Source of the DNA: Syntrophobacterales bacterium
GTDB taxonomy: Bacteria > Desulfobacterota > Desulfobaccia > Desulfobaccales > 0-14-0-80-60-11
Direction of reading: 5' to 3'
Length of the DNA stretch: 9,074 nucleotides
Assembly: GCA_020052215.1 (NCBI GenBank)
Contig: JAGVPN010000276.1
Span: 1-9,074 of the forward strand
The stretch's first letter is position 1. Every line of letters begins with the position of its first letter. Below, piece after piece: positions 1 to 5,248 of this stretch. Under the pieces are notes generated by a model. That model worked only from the letters and a program-made list of their open reading frames with translations. It was not told where the DNA came from and did no database searches. The position numbers and the translations under genes are program-made.

Positions 1-1
1 A

Positions 2-91
2 CTGGCCCACCTCTTCACGGGCCAGGATCACACCGAGGCCTGGGCCCGAAACTTCGCAACCCTGGTGGCCTGGGTCAAAATGCGGCTTTGA
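2..91 (+). CDS. C-terminal end of an unidentified plus-strand gene (partial)
   Basis: Read from base 2, 29 sense codons end in TGA at 89-91; the rest of the gene lies outside the window. The peptide starts LAHLFTGQDHTEAWARNFAT and ends WVKMRL. It contains helix-like amphipathic sequence (EAWARNFATLVAWVKM) and reads as a natural C-terminus. It was chosen over frame 1, which stays open to about 250 but gives a proline- and arginine-rich peptide unlike a real protein. The fragment is too short to assign a family. It is convergent with the CoA-transferase operon. Confidence 0.4.
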   Translation: MAHLFTGQDHTEAWARNFATLVAWVKMRL

Positions 92-154
92 GGCGCTGGC
101 CCATCTCCGGCACGACTGGTCCTCCTCCCCCAAACGGCTTAATGGTAAGAGAGG

Positions 155-176
155 GGGCCTCCACCCCCGGAGGTCT
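155..176. other. Short GC-rich hairpin in the convergent gap
   Basis: CCTCC (158-162) pairs with GGAGG (169-173), extended outward by one G-C and two G-T pairs. It sits between the end of the partial plus-strand gene and the end of the minus-strand operon. No T-run follows on either strand, so it is not a textbook intrinsic terminator. Confidence 0.3.
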
Positions 177-199
177 GTCGACGAGACGCCCCCACTGCT

Positions 200-242
200 C
201 CCCTATAGGCCCGGGACGCCGCACGCCCCGGGCCTGTAGGGG
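200..242. terminator. Strong 16-bp stem-loop downstream of the operon, possible bidirectional terminator
   Basis: CCCCTATAGGCCCGGG (200-215) pairs with 227-242 through 16 positions with a single T-G mismatch at 206/236, leaving an 11-nt loop (216-226). It lies 13 nt beyond the stop of the last minus-strand operon gene and about 110 nt beyond the stop of the convergent plus-strand gene, which fits transcript ending or 3'-end protection in both directions. There is no U-tract on either strand. If it terminates, it is not of the canonical intrinsic type; it may act as an RNA-stabilising 3' structure. Confidence 0.45.
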
Positions 243-255
243 ACTGAAGTAGCAT

Positions 256-681
256 TTACGGTGCGATATAATCCGCGGTGTAGCCCAGCTTTATTCTGTC
301 CATGGGCCACATCTTGGTGCTTTCCTTCTCTTCACCCGGCAAGACCGGCTGGTCGTTGATTTTCTCGATGAGCACCTCGATGAAATGAAACTCGGTGAGC
401 TCATATTTGACGATGTCGTCGGCCGGCAGCAGCACGGCCAATCCCGATTCCTTGGAGAAGTTCCAGTGGAACGACTCATTGGGTTCGTGGGTCATCTTCC
501 CGGTCTTGCCGGCGTAAACTTTGAGAAGTTTGCCGGAGATATGGCCATTGGGTTTAACATTGAATTCTTCATATAACTCGTCGGGGATGTGCCACCACAG
601 GGCGCGAAACCCGGTCTTGAGATATCCCCTGACGATCATAGGGTCAAATCCGCAGACACCAACGCGGCATTTTGCTGGCAT
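256..681 (-). CDS. Hypothetical 141-aa protein, last gene of the CoA-transferase operon
   Basis: I do not recognise this family. The ATG at 681 is preferred because GGAGAGGAG lies directly in front of it; an upstream in-frame GTG at 726 has no good ribosome-binding site and would add 15 basic residues. The protein (MPAKCRVGVCGFDP...) has Cys5 and Cys10 near the N-terminus. Two short stretches, HIPDELYEEFNVKP (about 31-44) and VLLPADDIVKYEL (about 83-95), faintly recall AbrB/SpoVT-type beta strands, but this is a weak impression. The second half is acidic with alternating strand-like sequence and ends in Pro. There is no signal peptide or membrane segment. It starts 76 nt after the 112-aa gene, the widest gap in the operon. 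Function is unknown; a soluble accessory or subunit role with the CoA-transferases is inferred from position only. Confidence 0.75.
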   Translation of the reverse strand: MPAKCRVGVCGFDPMIVRGYLKTGFRALWWHIPDELYEEFNVKPNGHISGKLLKVYAGKTGKMTHEPNESFHWNFSKESGLAVLLPADDIVKYELTEFHFIEVLIEKINDQPVLPGEEKESTKMWPMDRIKLGYTADYIAP

Positions 682-757
682 GCTCCTCTCCTTTTCGTGA
701 AATGGTTGCAGTCTAGGTCGCTTCACCCAGCCGTGGTTTTATCTCCTAGGGGTAAGG

Positions 758-1096
758 TCAGGCTTCTTTCCGCCAGGCGCACACGGTGTGTTTCACAACC
801 TTCTGCCATATTCCCGGTTTTGCCGGCGGAGTCTCCACTTCCCGGATCAGATTGCGGAGATCATCCACCTGGCGGTGACAAAAATCAAGGAACTCTTGCG
901 TCTCCTCGGCGGTGAGATGCTCACACTGAAACAACCGGCGGAGATATGGAGACATGTAAGTGATAATCTCCTCTTCGAACTCTTCCACCAGGCAGTCATT
1001 GTTGCCATCCGGGGTGGCGTCTCTCAGGTAACACTGCTTCCAGTTGAACACCATCATTTCCAGGGCGTCAAGTTCCTTGCGGACGTTCTCCTCCAT
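758..1096 (-). CDS. Hypothetical 112-aa acidic, helical, cysteine-containing protein
   Basis: No recognised family. The ATG at 1096 is one base after the TAG of the 78-aa gene (TAG-T-ATG), and AAAGG for its ribosome-binding site lies at the end of that gene, so the two are probably translationally coupled. The protein is strongly helical in composition and acidic in the middle (VEEFEEEI near 37-44). Cysteines are at 22, 35, 58, 73 and 106, spaced too widely for a classic zinc finger or ferredoxin motif; several sit next to His (CEH at 58-60, CHR at 73-75). The C-terminal 20 residues are basic and tryptophan-containing. There is no signal peptide. Together with the neighbouring cysteine-rich gene it may form a small metal-binding or electron-carrying pair, but this is inference from composition and coupling. 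Confidence 0.75.
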   Translation of the reverse strand: MEENVRKELDALEMMVFNWKQCYLRDATPDGNNDCLVEEFEEEIITYMSPYLRRLFQCEHLTAEETQEFLDFCHRQVDDLRNLIREVETPPAKPGIWQKVVKHTVCAWRKEA

Positions 1097-1097
1097 A

Positions 1098-1334
1098 CTA
1101 GCCTTTCTGCTTAAAGACGTAGCACTTCTTCACCACGTTGAAGTCCGCCACGCACCAGTAATAGGGCCAGTGAATCTTCATGCACCAGCCGATGATGTCC
1201 GCCGGGGGGAAACTGGAGCCTTTGATTACCGGTTTGAGGAATTCACACTGCCAGCAGATATGGTCGCTTTCCTTCTCCGGCTCCAGGACCTTGTCCAGAA
1301 ATTGTCTCGGTGTAAGCCCTTTTGCTTCAATCAT
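1098..1334 (-). CDS. Small 78-aa five-cysteine protein, possible Fe-S or zinc protein
   Basis: Not recognised with confidence. The ATG at 1334 is preceded by AAAGGAG at good spacing. Cysteines lie at 27, 30, 51, 61 and 71 (C-x2-C-x20-C-x9-C-x9-C), with many aromatics around them (IGWC, PYYWC, KKCYVF). From memory, the CxxC pair, then an isolated Cys after a Gly, then a late Cys followed by an aromatic resembles in outline the small HiPIP-like Fe-S subunits of glycyl-radical enzymes such as benzylsuccinate synthase. The resemblance is loose, and no glycyl-radical large subunit is in this window. A zinc-binding structural protein is equally possible. It lies between the zinc-ribbon-like gene (34-nt gap) and the 112-aa gene (1-nt gap). 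The protein is cytoplasmic, with no signal peptide. Confidence 0.75.
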   Translation of the reverse strand: MIEAKGLTPRQFLDKVLEPEKESDHICWQCEFLKPVIKGSSFPPADIIGWCMKIHWPYYWCVADFNVVKKCYVFKQKG

Positions 1335-1368
1335 GTGCCACTCCTTTTATTTATTCACCAGGTCCCGG

Positions 1369-1860
1369 TTACCATTCCTTCACTTCGCCCTTGGCGATCT
1401 TTTCCTTATATTCAGCCGCGACCTCCGGAGACAGCTTTTCCATCTCCCAGTTGTAGGGAAACTGTCCGGCGATGCCCGCGGACTTTGGCTGGGGCCGCCA
1501 GCCCCGGAGCGGCTTGCCCCGGATGCTGAACTTCACCATGTCGGGCACCCCCAGGTAGATGTGCCGGGGCAGGCAGTGGAACGGCCGGGTCCGGCCTTCC
1601 ATACCCGAGGGATAATTGATGTAGCCTTCCAGAGGCTTGTCAGCATAAAGCGGGCTGGTGTCGGGTTTGGTTCCCGCCGGCTGTTCGTCGGGGCCCTTAT
1701 ACATATGCCCCTGGATCATGTGGATAGCGTACACCGTGCCGCAGTGGGCGCAGTTGATGTTGCCCTTCCAGTTCCAGAAGCAGTAGGGGTCCAGATAATT
1801 CACGGTCTCGCACGGCTTGCCGTCTGCCTGAGTTTTTTTGCACCAGATGATATCACACAT
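1369..1860 (-). CDS. Zinc-ribbon-like 163-aa protein of unknown function
   Basis: The ATG at 1860 has AAGGAG in front of it; the ribosome-binding site overlaps the TAA of the upstream CoA-transferase gene (15-nt gap). The N-terminal 40 residues carry Cys2, 7, 17, 27, 37 and 40, four of them regularly ten residues apart (7, 17, 27, 37), ending in CAHCGTVY, a classic zinc-ribbon knuckle. The remaining 120 residues have one further Cys (96) and are rich in Pro, Gly, Tyr and Trp without recognisable domains; the C-terminus is a charged helix. Such N-terminal ribbons occur in small subunits of multisubunit acyl-CoA enzymes and carboxylases, but no specific family could be matched by eye. It lies directly behind the CoA-transferase pair, suggesting a shared process or a shared complex (inference). 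Confidence 0.8.
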   Translation of the reverse strand: MCDIIWCKKTQADGKPCETVNYLDPYCFWNWKGNINCAHCGTVYAIHMIQGHMYKGPDEQPAGTKPDTSPLYADKPLEGYINYPSGMEGRTRPFHCLPRHIYLGVPDMVKFSIRGKPLRGWRPQPKSAGIAGQFPYNWEMEKLSPEVAAEYKEKIAKGEVKEW

Positions 1861-1875
1861 ATTGGTCTTCTCCTT

Positions 1876-3291
1876 TTAGATCCAGGCCTTGTCGTACCAC
1901 TCTTTGACCGTGGAAATGGGGTAGCCCAACATCTCGTGGTAGATCTTGACATTGTCGGCCCCCACCGGCCGCCAGATCCAGTACTGCCTCCGGGGAGTCT
2001 GGGACATCAGTCCGGCGCTGTAAGTGCCCTGGACCAGCACGTCGCCGAAGAGCGGGTCTTCCATCCAGCGCACCGTGCCCCGGGTCCGGTAGTGCTCGGA
2101 CTCATAGACCTCCCGGTCGTTCATCACCGGCTCGCACAGCAGGCCTTCACTTTGCAGGATCCGGACCACCTCGGCCCGGGACTTGTCCTTGGCCCAATCT
2201 TCCAGCTCGGCGTAGATGTCCACCTGGGCTTCGCCTTCCACCCGGTCTTTATGTTTCATGTACTTGCTGTACATGTCGGGTTTCTTGATGACGTCGCATA
2301 GGGCCTTGAAGTCCTTGTCCTGGAAGGCCGAGACCATGGCGTAGCGGGCTTCGAACTTGTCCTGGGGGTTAATGGCGTCCGGGAAGTCGGATTTGCCGCA
2401 GAGGATGATGCCATGGACACAGAGCTGGGTGTCCCAGTTGCCCCAGCGCTGCCGGACGATGCCGAAGCGCCCATACATCGGCGCGGCATGCCCCAGGACC
2501 CGCGTGGCCGCCTGCACCTGGGAGAACTCGATCATGGTGCCGAGCCCCGTCTTGGCGCGCCAGTGCAAAGCCGCCAGGATGCCGAAGGTGATCTGGGTGC
2601 CCGAGTACCAGTCGATGCACCAGTTGGAGTGCTTGGTGCAGTGGCCGCCCATGAACTCGTGCATGCCGGTGACCGAGGCGAGACCCGCGTGGGCCTGCCC
2701 CAGGATGTCGTAGGAGCCGCCGAAGCACTTGGGCCCATACCCGAAGCCGCCGCCCCAGACATAGATGAACCGGGGGTTGAGCTCCTGGACGAACCGATAG
2801 CTCTGTTTCCAGCGGTCGAAGGTCCCGGGGCGGTAGCACTCAGTTAGCCCGTCCGACATCTTGATCAGCCGGTAGAAGGCCTCCTTCATCTCCGGGAGGT
2901 GATAGTCCATGCTAAGATAGTATTCATTGACGTTGGCGCTGGTGAAGCCGTAACCGGTGCCAGTCATGGGCCGGGTGTCGTGCAGCGGGTAGAGATAGGC
3001 CTCATTGAACGGCGAGGTGTGCTTCATGGGGTCGCCCATGCGGGGCATCTCCACCTTGATGACCTCGGCCCCCAACTCGGCCAGGTTGGCTACCGAGTGG
3101 GGCGTAAAGATATACATGGTGGTGCTCAGCCAGCGGATACCCTTCAGGGCCTCGGGTTTGCTCATCTCATGGCCCGGCGCGAAGACGGCCTTGCAGTAAT
3201 CCTCGTAGGGCATCCTCATTTCGTCGAGTTCTTGCTTGCTCTTGGGGCCGGGCAGATCCTCCAGCCGGCATTCTCTCAAGTCCTTAGTCAT
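1876..3291 (-). CDS. Class III (CaiB/BaiF family) CoA-transferase, catalytic-type subunit
   Basis: 471 aa, somewhat longer than typical single-domain members (about 380-430). Family features in order: an N-terminal nucleotide-fold segment [13 protein letters not shown] through [15 protein letters not shown] (about 48-83) with GDP at 86-88; the [16 protein letters not shown] strand (172-187); and [17 protein letters not shown] (193-209), in which Asp195 aligns with the Asp that forms the acyl-enzyme anhydride in formyl-CoA and carnitine CoA-transferases. The reaction would be transfer of CoA between an acyl-CoA donor and a carboxylic acid acceptor in the cytoplasm. The ATG at 3291 overlaps the upstream stop by one base (TAATG), implying coupled synthesis in equal amounts and a heteromer with the 496-aa partner, as in benzylsuccinate CoA-transferase BbsEF. 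The donor and acceptor cannot be read from sequence. An aromatic or alkyl-succinate-type acid is only one possibility. Confidence 0.9.
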   Translation of the reverse strand: MTKDLRECRLEDLPGPKSKQELDEMRMPYEDYCKAVFAPGHEMSKPEALKGIRWLSTTMYIFTPHSVANLAELGAEVIKVEMPRMGDPMKHTSPFNEAYLYPLHDTRPMTGTGYGFTSANVNEYYLSMDYHLPEMKEAFYRLIKMSDGLTECYRPGTFDRWKQSYRFVQELNPRFIYVWGGGFGYGPKCFGGSYDILGQAHAGLASVTGMHEFMGGHCTKHSNWCIDWYSGTQITFGILAALHWRAKTGLGTMIEFSQVQAATRVLGHAAPMYGRFGIVRQRWGNWDTQLCVHGIILCGKSDFPDAINPQDKFEARYAMVSAFQDKDFKALCDVIKKPDMYSKYMKHKDRVEGEAQVDIYAELEDWAKDKSRAEVVRILQSEGLLCEPVMNDREVYESEHYRTRGTVRWMEDPLFGDVLVQGTYSAGLMSQTPRRQYWIWRPVGADNVKIYHEMLGYPISTVKEWYDKAWI

Positions 3292-4781
3292 TATATGGCC
3301 CCCTTTTCCTTGAGTTCGTTGACTTTCGTCTGGCCGACACCGCAGAACTTCTGCAATATTTCATAGGTGTCAAACCCCAGGGGTCGGCCCAGCACCTTGA
3401 CCCGGTGCGGCGTCCGCATCTGATAGTTATTGGGGGAAACCGAGAAAAGCACCGTACCGTAGTGATCGGTATCAATGGTGCAGACCCAGGGACGGTACTT
3501 GAATTGGGGAAATTCCGCCACCTCATCGATGTACATGATGGGGCCGGCGGCGATTTCATATTCCATCAACTTCTGTTCCGCTTCGATGCGGTTGATGTCC
3601 CTCAGCCAGCGGGTGGTCACGGTGTAGGTCTTGATCAGCATGGCCAGGGCGTTTCTGGCCCCCATCTCTTTCAAGATGGGATCTTCGTGGATCAGGCGCC
3701 CGAACTGCGGGAAGTCCCGCTCGATGCACATGCCGATGCGGTACCACAGGCGGTCGGTCTGGCCGCCGATCATCATGTAGCCGTCCCGGCAGGGGTTCCA
3801 CTCATACTGATTGAGGTTGGGGTCCCAGGCGCCGGTCCGGGCCTTGATGCTGCCGTTGAAGCCGTACCAGGCGATATCGAAGTCCAGGATGTCCATCTGG
3901 GTCTCGGCCCCGGTGACCTCGCAGAACTGGCCGGTGCCGCCCAGCACATTCCGCCAGTAGAGGGCCGCCAGGATGGTGTTGGCCCCCTGCTCCCCGGCCA
4001 CGTAGTCGGCGAACCAGACGCCGGACCGGGTGGGGTCGCCGCCCTTGCCCCGGGGCAGCTGGTCCTGGGGGAAGCCGGTGTTATGGACGAAGGAGTTGGC
4101 GCAGCCGCCGAAGGGCTCCAGGGTCCACTGGCCATATTTAGATACTTTATCTTTATAGGGGCCCCAGGTGCCGCGCACCGCCATATTCAGATAAACCAGG
4201 CGGGGAAACAATTTGTTCAGTTGCCGGTAGCCCAGCCCCAGGCTGTCCATGTAACCCGGGGGCATCTCGTCGATGATACCGTCCATCTGGCCTGCCAGGG
4301 TCTGATAGATGGCCCGGCCTTCTTCCGTCTCCAGGTTCAGGGTGACGGATTTCTGGCCCCGCATCTCGTGCAGGAAGTCCAGACCGCACTTTTCCCCGGT
4401 GAACTTGTCGGCCAGCATGTACTCTTCCCGGCCAAAGGGGGTGAGCTGCCGCAGGGGGTCGCCCTCAGGGGGTTCGATGTTGATCACCTCGGCCCCGGCC
4501 TCGCACAGGAGCGCGGCGCAGAACTTATTGGCCAGTCTCCACTGGCCGACGCATAAAAACCTGAAACCCTGGAGGGCCTCAGGTTTGCCGAAGGAGTACT
4601 CATACCTGAGGTTGTCCTCGCTCCACTTACCAAAGTCCTCCGCCTTACGTTTGGCGTAGGTGTTGGCCATCACCCATTCGGCATCGGGCGGCGGCGTCAC
4701 CGGCCACGGCCGAATGTCGGGATTCATCAAATCCATGGTGTCGGCCCGACTATTGATTTCAATGTTGCGTTTTTCCGCCAT
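3291..4781 (-). CDS. Class III CoA-transferase-like subunit lacking the catalytic Asp
   Basis: 496 aa from the ATG at 4781, chosen for GGGAGG seven bases upstream; the frame stays open for 43 more codons to a TTG at 4910 but without a comparable ribosome-binding site. CaiB/BaiF features: [19 protein letters not shown] and [20 protein letters not shown] (69-112), the [16 protein letters not shown] strand (144-159), [13 protein letters not shown] (176-188), [18 protein letters not shown] (192-209), [20 protein letters not shown] (257-276) and the C-terminal [13 protein letters not shown] (464-476). In ungapped alignment with its partner, the segment [11 protein letters not shown] (216-226) places Gly217 where the partner has Asp195, so the acyl-anhydride residue is absent. 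It is therefore probably a non-catalytic or substrate-binding subunit of a heteromeric transferase. About 60 residues precede the conserved fold, rich in Pro and charge. It is the first gene of the operon. Confidence 0.88.
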   Translation of the reverse strand: MAEKRNIEINSRADTMDLMNPDIRPWPVTPPPDAEWVMANTYAKRKAEDFGKWSEDNLRYEYSFGKPEALQGFRFLCVGQWRLANKFCAALLCEAGAEVINIEPPEGDPLRQLTPFGREEYMLADKFTGEKCGLDFLHEMRGQKSVTLNLETEEGRAIYQTLAGQMDGIIDEMPPGYMDSLGLGYRQLNKLFPRLVYLNMAVRGTWGPYKDKVSKYGQWTLEPFGGCANSFVHNTGFPQDQLPRGKGGDPTRSGVWFADYVAGEQGANTILAALYWRNVLGGTGQFCEVTGAETQMDILDFDIAWYGFNGSIKARTGAWDPNLNQYEWNPCRDGYMMIGGQTDRLWYRIGMCIERDFPQFGRLIHEDPILKEMGARNALAMLIKTYTVTTRWLRDINRIEAEQKLMEYEIAAGPIMYIDEVAEFPQFKYRPWVCTIDTDHYGTVLFSVSPNNYQMRTPHRVKVLGRPLGFDTYEILQKFCGVGQTKVNELKEKGAI

Positions 4782-5119
4782 GCTAAGACCTCCCATTTTA
4801 TTCTTAAGAGACTTGGACGACGTGAACCATGTTTTAATCCACTTGAACACGAAGGTCCTCCTGACTACCAAAAGCATCCTGCTAAACCACTGCGATAGTC
4901 CGCAAATCAATCCCTCGCCTGCGGGCGCGCCTTAATCCGCTCCCGATTGATCCTGCCCAAGAGCGGAAACCAACGCCTCTTCCTCCAGGCGCTTTCCCTG
5001 TTATCCGGTCACCTCCTTTCTGAACGGTTTTTCGGGGTATTACTTGCTACGACTGGGATTGCTCTCCTGACCCTTGCGAGCCGGTAAACCACCTGGCCCC
5101 GAAATATTAAGATACCTAT
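4782..5119 (-). other. Long non-coding leader of the CoA-transferase operon
   Basis: This stretch holds no convincing gene. On the minus strand it contains a near-perfect anti-16S match AAAGGAGGTGACC (5019-5007) with no start codon at usable distance; a possible 13-codon leader ORF starting with TTG at 4973 behind GGAGG (4986-4982) and ending TAA at 4932; and a 7-bp inverted repeat GATTGAT/ATCAATC (4945-4951 and 4906-4912) enclosing a GC-rich loop. The final GGGAGG belongs to the first structural gene. If transcription begins near 5108, the untranslated leader is about 330 nt, long enough for structured regulation, but no known riboswitch class was recognised. Confidence 0.35.
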
Positions 5120-5135
5120 TACAAGATTCTTGCCA
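5120..5135 (-). promoter_or_regulatory. Near-consensus sigma-54 promoter for the CoA-transferase operon
   Basis: Minus strand TGGCAAGAATCTTGTA: the -24 box TGGCA and -12 box TTG are at exact spacing (ten bases between GG and the -12 dinucleotide), but that dinucleotide is GT instead of GC. Expected start is near 5108. It lies just past the regulator's terminator. The same bases contain the palindrome CAAGA-T-TCTTG (5122-5132), which could be chance or an operator. It is a tentative call because of the -12 deviation and the long leader. Confidence 0.35.
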
Positions 5136-5140
5136 GAACG

Positions 5141-5172
5141 CAAAAGCCGCAGAACCACGGGGGTTTGCGGCT
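5141..5172 (-). terminator. Intrinsic terminator of the sigma-54 activator gene
   Basis: On the minus strand AGCCGC (5172-5167) pairs with GCGGCT (5150-5145), extended by AACC/GGTT after a small interruption, with a five-base loop, and the stem runs directly into TTTT (5145-5142). It lies about 75 nt downstream of the activator stop and separates it from the CoA-transferase promoter region. Confidence 0.6.
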
Positions 5173-5248
5173 AAAAATCGAAATTAATTTTTACTTCAGG
5201 TGTAGTGAATCTGACTTGTAATGTCTTTAACTTATTGTTATATTTAGT

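Noticed and set aside
682..726. GTG start at 726 for the last operon gene (156 aa)
   Set aside because: No ribosome-binding site is present there, while the ATG at 681 follows GGAGAGGAG directly.
1180..2301. Plus-strand 373-codon open frame opposite the CoA-transferase and zinc-ribbon genes
   Set aside because: It lies antisense to clear family members, has biased His/Pro/Val composition and no ribosome-binding site; a shadow of GC-rich codon use.
3405..4556. Plus-strand 383-codon open frame opposite the 496-aa CoA-transferase gene
   Set aside because: It is antisense to a recognised CaiB/BaiF protein, and its composition reflects the complementary codons only.
4782..4910. N-terminal extension of the 496-aa CoA-transferase subunit to a TTG at 4910, giving a 539-aa product
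   Set aside because: The ATG at 4781 has an ideal GGGAGG site seven bases upstream, and the 43 added residues do not resemble the family; the extension is open by chance.
5045..5100. Alternative -24/-12 match AGGTGGTTTACCGGCT upstream of the CoA-transferase operon
   Set aside because: Only the GG and GC dinucleotides fit; the surrounding boxes do not match the consensus, so the 5120-5135 element is the better candidate.
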